Part shown: positions 24,201-37,027 of the stretch, piece after piece
How positions within the stretch are numbered: the first letter of the stretch is position 1
Layout of the letters: every line of letters starts with the position of its first letter
Assembly: GCA_033063855.1 (NCBI GenBank)
Contig: CP093829.1
Location: 19,933,537 to 19,997,536, forward strand
DNA: 64,000 bases
Direction: 5' to 3'
Source of the DNA: Smittia aterrima
Taxonomy: Eukaryota; Arthropoda; Insecta; Diptera; Chironomidae
Notes under the pieces: generated by a model
What the model was told of the DNA's origin: nothing
The model's input: the letters and a program-made list of their open reading frames with translations, nothing else
The model's database searches: none
Translations under genes and position numbers: made by a program

Positions 24201-27200
24201 CCTGCATTATTTTAAATGCATTTTTCTGTCGCTTTTAATGTTTTTCGTTTTCGCTTGATTTTTACTTCGGTTCGATAAAAAGACCAGAAGAAAGACGCGA
24301 AGAAGCAACAAAAGAATTTAATCGAAGATTTCTTTGTGCTCGATGTTGATTCTGTTTTTTTTTTAGAAAATCGATGGCTCGCGCGTTGCAGCGCCAAAAA
24401 GTCAGCGATCATCGATCCCACGTTTGGTCAATCGATACGCTAAAAGTCTATTTTATCACCAAGTGAGGATCTGTTGTGGATAAGCCGAGTAAACTTCATC
24501 GATTGCCGAACATTTCCACTCCCGGCTCATGTGATTCATCCGCTCCAACGCACAGAAACTGGCAATCATTCGTAACATGTGGCACAATTCGGGTTTCGTG
24601 TGAAAACAAAAACTGAATAAAAAAGCGGCCGTAGCAGCATTTCCAGAATAAATTTCCATTCTTTTGTCTTTCGCTCGAGTCTCGACTTGTGATTGCGCGA
24701 CACAGAGCATAAACTGGAGCATTATGCACAAATGAAAAGTCTCTGCAGGTTCAGTGAACCTTACTACGTGCCTCGAGCTAGCGCAAAGAGAAGCATCGTC
24801 GCATCTTCCCATGAGAAACAATCTTGTTTCTATAAAATCAGTTTTGGCATATTTTTCACAAGCTGATGATGAATGATGAGACTCATAGACGAAGAAGAAG
24901 AAAAAACAAATCGTTCGACTTGTGATCAATTGAGAAATCGCCGAGCATAATTATGATTTATGCCCGCACACTGAGCGCGAGTTCAAACGGCTTTCCGATT
25001 ATTTCCACACCATCTGCATGGAATTGAATTCATTCGCCGTCCCCATGTGTGAGATCTCTCGGTTTCTAGTGCAGATTTATTTATGTTCCTAATCCACCTT
25101 CTCACCCAAAACAACGAAATATCTAAAGCGAGACGAAGTCTTAAGCAAACATGGGCACACATGATAATAAATCACCCGCACAATTGATCGGTTTCGGGTC
25201 ATCAGATAATGGCTCCATCATTTTCAATTTTCCAATCCCAAAAACGAAACGAATTTGTTTTCATCATTTTCACATTCACCTCTGATCGGACACGAAAAAA
25301 GTATCAAAAGCTAATAAAATATCGAAAAACAAAAATATTCCAAATAGGAATCATAAACCAAACTTATAAATTTCCAATAAATCTCTCGGGTTTCTCTCCC
25401 CGCGAGTTGTCATCGGGCGAGTGGGTAATAAAAGTCAGCCGCGACATGCACACACGCATCTATCGGTAAAAGTCATGATGTCTCGCTTTGGGTCATAAAG
25501 TCAGTTATTGAAGTCGATCGATCGATTTAGGAGAGAGAGATTAAGGATTGGCAAAGTCTTAAGCGATTTTTGGATAAAGTTTGAGGCTGCAAATAAATCT
25601 AATCCAAGTTAACGGTGAGTCAACAAAAGGAGAGCTCGTTTGACCTCACGGATTGAACTAAGTCATCATATTCCGTCCCCTAAGATAATTCTTAAGCCAC
25701 AACCTCTTCCAACCTCTTCTCGCAATTGATACGCCGAAGTTTTCGCGGCTCTCTACAAAAAGAAAGACTCGATCATGAACTCAAAATCTTCTCCACAAAA
25801 TGTTTCATTTTATTCGGTTCCAGCTGGCTGCGACTCAACGAAACAGCTTGTGACACCTACACTGTCGATTACGGACGATTTGCTGGTTATTTCTTTGTCT
25901 GTTTGACTTCGGTCGCTTCGCGGCTTAATTTTTTTGTGTCTCTCGCTCTTTCGAGAAGGTTTCATTCATAAAACATCGTTCGCTCGCTGGTTGTGTGTGC
26001 CTCATTCATGAAATCGCAGCCTCCTCAAAAGCGATTCGTGCACGCGAAATGTTGAAATCGATTTTGAATCGCAAGAAATAATTTGAATATTCAATGAAAC
26101 CCAAGGAAGAGGAAGAAAATCGTTTAAAGAAATTGACCATTTGGCGCCGAATCGAACACAAATTTGTTTGACCAATAACTCTTGTTCGTTTTTCTTTATC
26201 GCACGCCGATTCGAGATCAAAACTCCATCTCAATTAAGGTTGTGACACACGCAATGAAAGATCAGATTTCGGAAGCTGGTGAGATGGAAGTTTTGTTTGT
26301 TTACATTGTTTCAGTTTGGATTACAAGTCTACTTGATTATTTTATTAGAAACTGCATGGACTAGTTGACATTCGCCGCTTAATTTCATGGTAGTTTAGCT
26401 TTTCTCACTGAACGGCATAGCCGTCAACATCTCACTTTATCTTGTCTCAACAATAAACCCTCAAAACACAAAGTTCAAACTCGAACACAGGAAAAAGAAG
26501 TCTCGACAACAAAGAACGTCAAGAGTGAGAGCTATCACGTAACAAGAGCCCATCAAAGCGCAGTATAAAGGTTTTTTGGATATTTTTTTTCCTTTCATCA
26601 TGAACTAAAGTCTAAAGCTTTAAAATATAAATCTCTGTCTTTAGTTCTCTTCGCAGCGCTATTAAGAGTTCCACCTACAACCGCGGACGATGACTGTGAC
26701 GTGTATGCTTTTAACGAAATAGCGTCGAAACTGACTCCAGCCATTTCTTAATTTGGAGAAAAAAGATTTGGCTGTGAGCATACGCCGCAGTATCATTAGA
26801 GCTGTTTCTCGAATGCGAATTTGATGATATTTGATTATTCTAGCTCTCGAGGTGAATGAATTGAGATAAAAAAAAAGGAAAATTGCGCTCCAATGGGACG
26901 GAATCCCCAATCGTCAATTACCCGACATGAATCAACAGGTTTCTCTCTTCTAAATAAATCAATCGACAAGTGCTCTGTTAGATGATGGCCAACGATTATC
27001 ACGGGTCTCCATTTCGACAGGGCAATGATTTTACTTTTCGCTAATGAGTCCGCGATTTCCGCGAGCGGAGAAAAACAGAGAGCATACGAGAATGAACATA
27101 ATTATAGACTTTTGGTCGCGCACGCGGTTTTAAAACGAGATCGAGGAGAAAAACATTTCACCGCCGGTCTGTGAAGTTCATCTAAGCAGTGAGATTTTAA

Positions 27201-27768
27201 ATAGGAATGGCATTCACTTCCTAATTGGCAGCAGCCACCAAATTTGTGGTTTACTCACCTTCTTCATGATTCCCGTTTTTCGCTTGGAGAATGTCGTGTA
27301 GCGACGCAGCTTATTGTCTATGTATTCCATCTTAATCTTAACACGTCCTTTGGTTTTCTTGCCATTCGAGAGGCTTTTCGCTCCAGCTTTCTGTTGAGGT
27401 GCTACTGCTGCTGGTGTCGCTGTTGGAGTCGATGTACTTCCAGCCGTCGGAGTGATGTTAGTTGCTCCATAGGAATCATTGCTGTACCCGTCGTACGTTC
27501 CATGTTGGAGACTCGCGTCGTCTAATTTCTTATCATACTTTTTCTCGCGCTCGCTTTCATTCTTGTCATTGTGATAGTTCTGATGATGCCGCTTGAGATA
27601 GTTTTTATTATTCGTCGAGAGATTGTCAGCTGCAGCGTAGAACTGCTGGTTGGGCAGTTGACGTTGCGGGAAGTTCTGATGAAAAAGCTCCGTTGAATTC
27701 TGCTGAAGATAACTGTTCAGGTAGCGCGATGGCGTCGAAGGTGAGTTGTTCTCTCGTGGCGGCTCCAT
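18283..27768 (-). CDS. bs: Serum response factor, MADS-box transcription factor (blistered orthologue), copy A
   Basis: Minus-strand exons 27259-27768, 23872-24141, 18462-18774 and 18283-18404; phases agree, giving 404 residues. The N-terminal 135 residues are Asn/Gln/Tyr-rich. The MADS box (residues ~136-195: KGRVKIKMEYIDNKLRRYTT, FSKRKTGIMKK, then AYELSTLTGTQVMLLVASE) and SAM extension (YTFATRKLQPMIT, LIQTCLNSPD, RMSATGFEETEL) are nearly identical to animal SRF. The intron falls after GIMKK. Exon 2 can end at a GTAAGA donor (AAAGAAAAA|GTAAGA, phase 0), leading over 5.1 kb to a phase-0 exon starting DDITSTDESCCDESSN. That exon is Gln-rich and ends LPQNLLQSWIQSGQLQVSVDDG; the last exon ends KIKTEAE. 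This IQSGxLQV block resembles the C-terminus of Drosophila Blistered as I remember it, which is why the distal exons are assigned here. SRF binds CArG boxes and with myocardin-family partners controls cytoskeletal, tracheal and wing-intervein genes. Confidence 0.85.
18775..23595. other. Large intron of SRF copy A
   Basis: The 5.1 kb intron (18775-23871 including the read-through tail) holds no other supportable gene. It contains GA/CT-repeat runs, for example CTCTCTCTCTCTCG near 21403 and GAGTGAGAGAGAAAGAGAG near 20538, of the type bound by GAGA-factor in flies. Many short frames on both strands (19109-19471, 20036-20404, 21183-21389) lack domain content. Confidence 0.4.
23596..23871 (-). CDS. 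bs: Alternative read-through C-terminal tail of SRF copy A
   Basis: If the GTAAGA donor after exon 2 is not used, the frame stays open for 91 more residues to a TAA at 23596-23598. The tail starts VRQLIFNSHQNLPQNTSHLY and is rich in His, Ser, Pro and Phe. Blocks of it match the tail of SRF copy B: SHLYNLPHAQHFSHSPQ against SHLYSLPHPPQHYAHSPQ, and a terminal FYENQN against YYENTG. Because the protein blocks are kept while the surrounding DNA has diverged, I infer that this is a translated alternative end, not intron noise. The resulting isoform would be 351 residues. Confidence 0.6.
   Translation of the reverse strand, partial: VRQLIFNSHQNLPQNTSHLYNLPHAQHFSHSPQSSHHFSPHFSPPQHHFPSPHFPQQSFYENQNLQSASTQNYHSLAATAASVTGQTQSHR
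24142..27258. other. Intron inside the MADS box of SRF copy A
   Basis: A 3.1 kb intron bounded by GTGAGT at 27258 and TTTCAG at 24142 on the minus strand. The equivalent intron in copy B is only 617 bp and sits at the same codon. No coding exon seen inside. The size suggests embedded enhancers, as is common for developmental genes. Confidence 0.5.
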
Positions 27769-29835
27769 TTGAATCGCAAGATGCGTGTGTCCACTCGTGA
27801 TGTGTGTAAATTTAGAATGTTTTCTTTCTATTCGGCACCGAAAGTTTTTCTTTTGGCCACTTTTCACTTATTTTTACTTCTATTTCGAGCACAAAATCCT
27901 CATTCTCTAAATAACTAAATTATGTGACTCTTCTCACTGCTTGTCGATGCGGCCCCCGCGTTGTAGTAACTCGACCGAAATGAAAAATGTTGTACAATAA
28001 GTCGTTCGTCTCGGGCTGCGCGCTTCTTTCTTTAATTTGGAAATTTCGGCATTTTCATTCCCGTGATGATAAATTTCAGTTCACACACATGGACCGATCA
28101 GTAATTGGTTCAGAGATAAACTTTTTTTACTTCTAAAAAATCAGAAAGACTCAACACACCACGATTTCTCACGATCGCCGTTTCGAGCACATTTTTTCTA
28201 TTTTTAAACATCAATTTTCATGTGAAATAAAATATTTTCTTCCCATTCAATCTAAGGCTATTTTTTGCTTTTTGGGAATTTAGCTCTTTAACTTTTTTTA
28301 TTTTGTCTCTCGAAGGATTTTCTCGTGTCTCCTTTAATCACTATTGCACTTGTTGATCTGATGAATCATCTGCTTGATTTTATTTTATTTTTTATAATAA
28401 ACAAACTGTCCTCGATCGCCTCCAAATTCGATCAATCAATTGATTTCCGAGAGCTCTCTAATTGGGACTGATTGGAGAATTATTTGTCGACCACTTTTAA
28501 AATCAGCTGGGCAATTATCTTTTTCTTAAATAAAAAAAAATAATTGAATTTGATCGCCGACGACGGAGTTCGCTTGCGATTTGGCCACGATCAACACACC
28601 ACGTTAGTGTTTTTCGTTGTTGCGTATTGAAATGTAGAAAAAATACAAATTTTCATTCCGCAATGAGATGATATTTTGCTTTTTTTCCTACAACTTCGGA
28701 TATTTTCCCAGTTTCTCTCTCTGGCCACTCTCAGGCCTCGCTCTTTTGCAATCGCTTCGTCGCTCATTCGCTCTCGTGCAACACGAAAAAAGCTCCGCAA
28801 TCGCTAAGCGCTACCTCGACGTCCACGCTCAATCTTATCAAGGGAAAAGACGATTTCTTGAAATTTAACAAATTGATATCGACTTGACTATTCGATTGAA
28901 AAACAAAAAGCTTCATTTTCTCGTCCATCATCGCGACATGATATCGAACAATGGGAAATTGACTCACGTAACGATCATCAGTGACAACATTGATAATTGC
29001 TGCGATAAACGACATGAAAATCGAGGTGCTTAAGAACATGATTCCATTATTTGTTCGAGACGAGACGGAGCATGCATTCAATCAAAATTCCGACGCAAGC
29101 ATTCGTAAATAGAATTGTGGTTGAGCTAGAGACAGCGACGATCAGCAATTCAAGGGAAAACTTTATCTTATCGAGGAAACTTTAAGTCGTGCGATTAATT
29201 GAAATGCTCTAGAACTAACTTTTGACTTCCTAACGACGCTTGATGATAAAAGATTCCTCAGTTAAGATCTTTATGAGGTTTTAAAAATAAACCCGGCGCC
29301 TCTAGTTTCATTATCTTCTCTTAAACTGCGATTGAAATTTAAGAAGCTGAATCTAGTCAAGTCTCACGGTTTTATTGTGTGAATTAGTGAGACATGTGTT
29401 AAGTGAAATAAAATCAGATTCAGACAAAACAGAAGCAAACCCTTGAAGCGATCATTTCCCGTTCTTTTCTATTCGAAAGAAAATCACCAAATTATTGATC
29501 TCAGTCTCCTCTTTTTCTTGTTCATCTGTTTCGACTTCTCGTGTAGTATTATTAATTTTAATACCATTTTGCTACAAAAATGTCCATTTCTGGCAACAGC
29601 TCAAGTTCTAAAAATGGTCGTAGGCGTGCATTTATTATTATTTGCTCTGTGTTGAAGTCAACAGCGGAGGAAACGAGAGACACAGCTGAAATTAATTTTG
29701 TTATTGAGAGTTTGGTAGGAAAACTTTGAAACGATGCTGATTGTTTTGATTTGAGCGAGATTAGAAAATTAAAAAAAAATACAAATACTTTTTCAAGTGA
29801 TCAAGTGATGTGAATTTTAACCACACGAAATTCTT

Positions 29836-29910
29836 AGGATTCGAACCCAGGTCTGATCTCTCAATATCGAACATGATTTATCAATCTCTCTAATTCAATC
29901 AATTTCTTGC
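29836..29910 (-). repeat. tRNA-related (SINE-like) fragment
   Basis: Contains AGGATTCGAACCCA at 29836-29849, whose reverse complement TGGGTTCGAATCCT matches the tRNA T-arm/B-box of RNA polymerase III promoters. Flanking sequence resembles the units at 31.3-32.1 kb only weakly. No full cloverleaf was found, so this is probably a tRNA-derived repeat relic and not a working tRNA. Confidence 0.4.
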
Positions 29911-31295
29911 TTTATCTCATGTCAGCAAAACTCTTTCAAGTCTCAATCAAATCATCTCATTGACGAGAATCGCGCTTCTGTTCAAAACGAAATGATCAGA
30001 ATTGCTTGCGCAATGATCGCCTTATATCTCCCGCCTTTCCATCTTTCATCATGTTCAACATTGAGTCGAATGGAAATAAATCGTGAAAGGCGATCAGCTC
30101 GTCGCGAAATGTAAATTAAAACGCACCGAAAACACGATTTGCGCTTGTTGCATGATGAGACAGATGAGGAGGGAAAAGTAAATAAATAAATGTGACTAAG
30201 CGCGTCGGATTCAGAAATGATGTCAGAGGAAAAGTTGAATGAACACTTCGATGCATAATATTGCACACGTGAATCTCTCATTCATGAAAATGTTGCTTTG
30301 CAAATTATAGACTTCAGAGCTCCGGCAATTCATTGATCATCGAGTTGATCGTTTCTTTGATTTTATTCATTCATTGTTGCAATTTTTATTAATAGCTTTT
30401 GCATTTTCCGAAAAGAAAGAAAAGAATCAAATAAACAGCACCGATCGTGTCATTAAGTTCTCTTCCCTCCGTTATTAGCCGAGCCCGTGCTCATCATTAT
30501 GTATGCGATTTATGTGCCGCGTTTATTGGACTGCCCGGTTCCCTTATTTCGATAGTCGCATAAAGCAGGAAGCATGTTACTTCTTCCGGTTGATTGTTGG
30601 CTTTGCTTTGTATTCGTTTCTCGTTCTAACGGAATCAATCACTAATTGTGCAAAGAATAATTTAATTGGAAAATCGTTTATTGGCCGATTGTTTTCTTCT
30701 GATAATCGCGCAAGAGGAACTTGACGGTTTGTCGACCCGTCGTTGATAATTGCTAATTAACTTCGTGGGATTATTTACTAGAAATTCATTGATTAAAGTC
30801 CAGAAGCAACTCGAGCGGAAAACAAAAACAAATTAATGAAGTCGGAGGCGATGAATCCAGCGATGAAAACACTCAATTACATTTCTAAGGTTATGTCTAG
30901 ACCACACTCACTAATAATATCACAACTGAGACATTTCTATCGATGAATCAGAGGAAAAATCGCGAAAATTCTCTTTTAACTTCTCGAATTGAATGAATCG
31001 GTTATTGACTGAAGAAAAAACTACTCGATGAGACTTTATTGAATATTTGATGTAAACGTTTATAATTAAGAAAACGAACAATTATGATTAAATAAATTAT
31101 TGAATTAACAACTTGAAGACAAAAAGAAAATAATTAAAAATAAATTAAATTTGACGAAAGTTGGGAAATGACTGACATGGATTCGTCACACCAACACAAT
31201 CTCATTTGAAATTCAACCGCTTTTGGAAAATGAGAATCGGAAAATATTCGTTGGAAAATCCTCTGCAAAAAGAAATTTTAATACGTGGCAGTTAA

Positions 31296-32115
31296 AAGGA
31301 AACATTTATTTTCTTTCGAAAAAAAAAGCTCCATGAACCATGACATATTTCCTTGGTAGTTTTTCTTAAATTTCTTGGGATTCGAACCCAGCTTTGAACG
31401 GACATCGAAGTGATCGTCAAGCTTTTTACCACATAAATCTTTTCCTAATTTTATTTGTTTCCGCTAAATTCTTCAGACTTTAAAATTTCAAAATTATTTA
31501 AATCAAAAATAATTTCATTTCATCAGTCGCGGTCTTTACGCGAAACTCAGGAGAAATCGAAGTCTCAAGCAAAAGAAACATTTATTTTCTTTCGCAAAAA
31601 AACAGGCAACCCGAACTGATAATTTTATTAAATTTCTTGGGATTCGAACCCATCTAGGAGATGTCAAAGTATGAACGTCAGACATTCACTATCTACGCAT
31701 TAAACACTTTTCTAAACTTTACTTGTTTCGGCTAAATTCTTTAGACTTTGAAGTCTATTCTTCAAAATTATTAAAATTTTATAACAAAAGTAATTTCATC
31801 TCTTGAATCGAGAAACTCAGGAGATTCCGTTATATCATTAAAAATCTATCAACTTTCAAAAAAAAAACTTTTGCTTCAATTGCTAGTCATCTTAAAAACT
31901 TTTTATTGATATGTAGGGATTCGAACCCAGTTTGAAATCGCAACAAAGTATGAATGTCAAACTTTTACCACTTAACTCTTTTCCTAATTTTATTGTCTTC
32001 AGCTAAATTCTTAAGAGTTGAAGTCATCTTCAAAATTATTTAAATTTCATAACAAAAGCAATTTCATGTCTTTAATTTCAAAACATCGAAAAACTCAGGA
32101 GATTCCGACATCTCA
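31296..32115 (-). repeat. Tandem array of three tRNA-related (SINE-like) units
   Basis: Three degenerate direct repeats of about 265-285 bp. Each has an AT-rich start (AAACATTTATTTTCTTTCG at 31301 and 31573, decayed in unit 3). Each has GGGATTCGAACCCA (31377-31390, 31639-31652, 31916-31929), then a TTTTACCAC/TAACTCTTTTCCTAA-type block, GCTAAATTCTT, and the end motif GAAACTCAGGAGA (31542, 31808, 32091). On the minus strand GGGTTCGAATCCC is a perfect B-box, and in unit 3 TTAAGTGGTAAAAG about 40 bases before it resembles an A-box. This makes a pol III tRNA-like head followed by an unrelated AT-rich body, the structure of a tRNA-derived SINE. No target-site duplications were identified. Confidence 0.6.
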
Positions 32116-32511
32116 AAGAGTAAATAATAAGAAACCTTTCGTGTGATAATTAAAACTGAACAACTTGTTATCAAGAGCGATCGACAACATCGTGTCAATA
32201 TAAACAAACTTAACCTTCGCTTACAAGAAACTTCTCTGGAGAACTTTATTTTCCCATAAATTCGAATCGAGAATAAAACTTCATCGACGATGATGAGAAA
32301 TATTGACGAGTGGAATGTTTTTGAGGAAAAGTCAAGATCGAAACAGATTCCAATCACGTATCATCATTTATGAATTTAATGTTTGATACGAGAAATGCAA
32401 AAATTGTATGCTGCAATGAGGAGACATCATAAGACACGAAGGCGACGCTCGCTTGCATCGTTCTAGCCTGTTCGACTGCGAGTCTCTGATAACAGGAAAA
32501 AATTGCTTTGC

Positions 32512-32521
32512 CCTAAAATGG
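32512..32521. promoter_or_regulatory. CArG box (candidate SRF-binding site)
   Basis: CCTAAAATGG fits the SRF site consensus CC(A/T)6GG. It is the only perfect match I found between the two SRF genes. By base composition roughly one such match is expected by chance in about 14 kb, so its position is suggestive of autoregulation but not strong evidence. Confidence 0.3.
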
Positions 32522-35500
32522 CATCCATAAATTTCTCATGTCGTCGATCGACGTTTCTTCATCATTTCTCATCGTCGGCCGGGAGAGCTGCGCTGTGTGT
32601 GAGGGACGAGAGACGATCTTACTGTTAAAATATTTGTTCACATAAATATTTTGAATTGCAAGTAAAGTTTCAGTTTACACAGAACGAGAGACGACTCTTG
32701 GAGGCTTGTGATTTATTGAAATAAAAACCGGAGGCTGCAAGCAAACGATTTCGAGTACGAACGGTGGAAAAAAAGATGACAATTAACGTGACTTCAGACG
32801 AAGAAACGTCTTGCAATTATTTTATTTATTGTACTTTGCCATGAAGATTCGTAAGAATCGATTCGCGAGACTGATGGGGAGAGATTCTTACTCGCAAATG
32901 CCCCCGAAAACGCGCAGAATGAGAAAAGCGAAGAACGTGAAACGAACGAGAAATTATTTATAAGATTGATATGTTGCATCTTGTGCCTTGAATACTAATC
33001 GTACTCTCTCATACGCACATTTATGTCTTCACGAGATTCTGGAGCTTTTCATCGCAATTATTTCTCATTCCCTTCGATTGTCAATTTGTTTTTCTGCGCT
33101 CTCCGCAATTTTCTTTCGAAGATGTGATGTGACTTTCGGATCATCATCGTCAACTGAACAATGCACCAAGAAAGCGACGACTCATTAAAAACTTTGATGA
33201 AATTTAAATCAGCCATGGAATGATTGATGAAAGTCACTCACTCTTCTGTTCCCTCGCTTAAATTTAATGAAAAATGTGTGAGAACTTTCTGCTTAAGCGA
33301 ACTCGAAACGCAATTCTAATTCACACTCATCAAGCTCCTCCCATCAATTTTTTTTACTCAATCTCGCGCGCTGATTTGGTGTGGCTACGGACAGAAAAGC
33401 AATTTCAGTGTTGACTTTACATACGACGACGATAAATGGAGAAAAAAATGTAGAAAGAGCCAGCGCAGCCTTAATTGGGTAAAAGCTCGCGGACTATGAA
33501 TGGAGCGAGCGTTTTTCATGAATGAATGAAAAATATTTTCTGCCTTATCAGTAGAAAAGTTTCCAAATCCGTGTTTCAACGTCAAGGCCTTAAACAGCTG
33601 CACCATCCAGTTATGATCACTACTTAATTAGTGGAATAGAGAAATGATTATCAGCGATTAAAAATGTCATCAAACAGCGAAGATTTCTTCGAATCGAGAG
33701 AGCGACGAGGGAAAAAGCTTCTGCTTTAAGCTTTCGTGAGAATCGTGAGAGATTGAGAACGAGAGAGAGAGCGAAGCTCGAATATCTGCGATCGCTTTTT
33801 AACTTTATTTGCTGATCAGCTCGACGCGGCACTCAGTTGCTCATTGACGAGTGTTGGTTGGTTCACATTACACTGCTTCGTGCGCCCACTTGAAAAAAAA
33901 GACCACGACGACGCAGTCAGCTGATTGTGTTTTAGTGAATAAATCAAACTAATTTCGTTCGATAAGTTTAACGAATTGTTGCAATCAATTTGATCGATTG
34001 GAAAGAATCGTTTGTGGATGTGAAAAGAAGAAGATGATTTGAGGTTGTTGTGAGATGGTGAATCAAAAAACATTCTGTCGTTTAATCAAATAAATATTTA
34101 TTGAAGTTTCGTGCGAGAGAAGGTGGAACAGCGATCGAGGCAAATCGTAAGTCAATAAATCAATTCAATTAATTTTCATATTTTTCGCTCTCGCGAAGAT
34201 CAAAGTTTAAAGTTTATTCGCGTAAATTACATCGAAATCACGAAGAAGAAATTTTTCTCAAGTGAACCCCAAATTCACTCGCGCGATCTCCATTTCACGT
34301 CACATGTGCTCGACCATATGTTCGCGTTCGCCTTTGCATCTGATCAACAACGTCACCTTATAGCAACACCCGAGCCATATTTGTAAGAATTTGATCGTGT
34401 CGTTGTGTTATTTATCGTCCAAATGGACGCTGCTCAGCGTTTGTCATGCGTTTGATGATCCTCGTTGGAAGGAAACGAGGATGGCAGCGAACAGATGTAA
34501 TCACTGTCTGCTTGCCCGCTGGTACCGAAATGAAACAGACAACAACAACGAAAAATCCGCATTCAGGCATTTAAATTTTTTTCGCTTATTTCTTAAATAC
34601 GTTCGTGAAGCATGCTTCTCTCTCTCACTCTGTCTCCATCGTCGCTGTGTGCGCCCTGGCCTGATCAGAGGCAATGTTTGTTTATGCCGACCTAAAAAGC
34701 ACTTTAACGATACACGAATTTCTTCTTTATTTACGATAATTCGCGCGATGGATAAAAGACGAAAGAAGAGAGAGAGACTCATGGGAAAGAAGGCAATTGA
34801 GCGTGTACGCGATGGTTTATGGGCAGATGGTGCACAAAATATCGTGGAGTTGTGGTTCCAAGTGACGAGACATGTCAAGTTTGATAGACAAATGCGGTCT
34901 CTGCCAAGTAATTTTTCATTTTGAAGTCGGCTCGCATATCCTTGAACTTTCACATTTCTTGACAGGAGATCAATGAAACTCAATCCTTGCGATTAAACCA
35001 TCAAGCGCATTCAAGACGACAACAGTCGACAAAGCCATTGGAGGCACGCGATGACTCTTCTCTCAGCTCTTACACAATTAATTAAGATAATTGAAAGCGT
35101 GTATCGATCTGGTGTCGTTTTCGGCGGACGATGGAACGGAAGAGAGAAAAATCTTTTCATTTTTTTTGTGGATCATTTTAACGCGCAGCTTCGTATTAAA
35201 GTGCTCGATAATTATTTTTAATTCGATCGCAGCGACCGGTAGCCAAACCTAATGATCCATCCGGAGACGATCCAATCACATGCATTCATTCACTGATCAG
35301 AAATTATTTCAATTACACCAAAAAGTTATTTTCTTTTCTTTCAATAGACGATCGTAAATTATGAATGAACGCTCGTCTGAGTATCTATTGTTTCGAGTGA
35401 TCCAGGAAAAGTACGATTTAAATTATTGACTTCTATTTCTGTGGTTTAAAACATTTGAAAGATATTTCATAGATAAAGTGAAACTTGATTGTTTAAAGTT

Positions 35501-37027
35501 TGATTATTCTAAGAAAGAATATTTTCGACTTCTAGATTTTAATTTATCTATGACAAGTTCCTCAATTCAATGCGTACATATCAATTTTATGATTTTGTTA
35601 ATGAAATCTTTGGTGGCAAATTAGCCATAAAATAGAGACCGATGTCTAAAGTAAAAGCACAAAAGGCCATCGTCAGTCATCAACGTAGCGGATTCGTTTT
35701 CAGCGACAACATATATTGTTCCCAAAAAAAGAAAGGTTGAAGTGTTTTGGACACGACGGCACATAACGACTCCCCTAGTGAGAAATTTCGCAATAATATT
35801 TATTTATTAGCGGTTGATTCGATAAAGTAGGCACTTCGATGGTCATTTCTCCTTCTTGGCGATAAGCAAGACGAAGAAGAAAAATCTTGCACAGCAAATT
35901 ATTTGAATTAACCCAGAAATCGATAATTAATGCCGCAGAGCTTGTTTCGGCGAGAACATTTGACTAAAAAGTCGATTTTTATTTGTTAACATCACTTTCT
36001 GTAAACGGTCATTCTTCATTTCTCTTTATGATCGATGCGGTTGTTCCATCTTTAGGCGAAACGCAGCATGTGCAATTCGACTCAGACCATCGTCGACGAT
36101 TTGCTTTTTTTTTTGTCATCGGAAGCAACTTGTGTCTTTAAAGAGTTTGAGAATTTATTAATTTGAGACTACTGTCGACAGCTCTCTATCGATTTGTCTT
36201 GAGAGAACATAAATAAACAGCAAACATCTCGAACAAGTTGCGATTGATCGAATATCAACAAAGAAGTCCCTGCGTGTGATCTCCGACGACTGCCCAAGTT
36301 GCTTCTTCATTTATTTATGTCACTCGCTGTGCAATTAAAATTCACATGAATCTCAGTCGTTGAGAACAAGGTTGGCGACAAGAGAAAGAAGAAATCTTCT
36401 GTTATCTTCAACTCAATAGAAATCTTACATGGAGGTTTCGTTTTGATGTCGCGTATGAGTTACAAGATGTGATTGATTGACAATTCAAAGAAATGGAAAA
36501 GCCTAAATATTTCATCATCTTTGTGACTAATTGATGGAGATAAAAGTCTAATTAAGATTATGGTCGAAAGCTCTCAGAAATTAGTTCGAGCGCACGTCGT
36601 TTCGCGAGATTGATAAGACTAGCCGAACGCCAAAATGATAACCCACCCGAGTTTGTGAGTAGGTTTCGTTGATTTTCGGGGGGACCACCGTCATTCTCGT
36701 GACTATCGTTTCGATGAAACAAATTCGCTTCAGTTCATAGCTAAACGTCTAACGGTTCAGTTGACTTGGTGATCGATTTCGTGATCGAATTTCTGATTCT
36801 GTGCTGAAAGTCTAAAGTGACTGCGCGAACGCGAAACGTGTTTCATGATTAATTGACTTTCGTCGGACACTAATAAGCTTTAAACATTGATCAATTAATT
36901 GTGTGCCTGGGATTTAATTCAGCGTTCGATTATTATTCCTTATTTGCAGAGTTAGAAAAAAGAGTTATTGTGAAATTCAACCCAATCAACGGTTTTGTGA
37001 AAAAGAGTTTTGTGAAACTAGAAGAAA

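Larger units (their letters stand above)
27769..37027. promoter_or_regulatory. Shared divergent upstream region of the two SRF genes
   Basis: 9.3 kb between the start codons of two oppositely transcribed SRF copies. No protein gene is supported; the overlapping frames at 34391-34924 (+) and 34501-34983 (-) are mirror images of each other without domains. It contains the 5' leaders of both genes, one CArG-type site (32512-32521) and a cluster of tRNA-related repeats (31296-32115, plus a single one near 29836). A role as a common cis-regulatory domain is inference from the arrangement. Confidence 0.45.

Noticed and set aside
29836..32000. tRNA genes suggested by GGATTCGAACC motifs
   Set aside because: Only the T-arm/B-box is well formed; acceptor stems do not pair and copies sit in AT-rich repeats, so a SINE-like origin fits better than working tRNAs.
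34391..34983. Two overlapping long frames on opposite strands between the SRF genes
   Set aside because: Each is the mirror of the other, with Arg/Lys/Ser/Leu-rich composition expected from a stop-poor region; no motif recognised.
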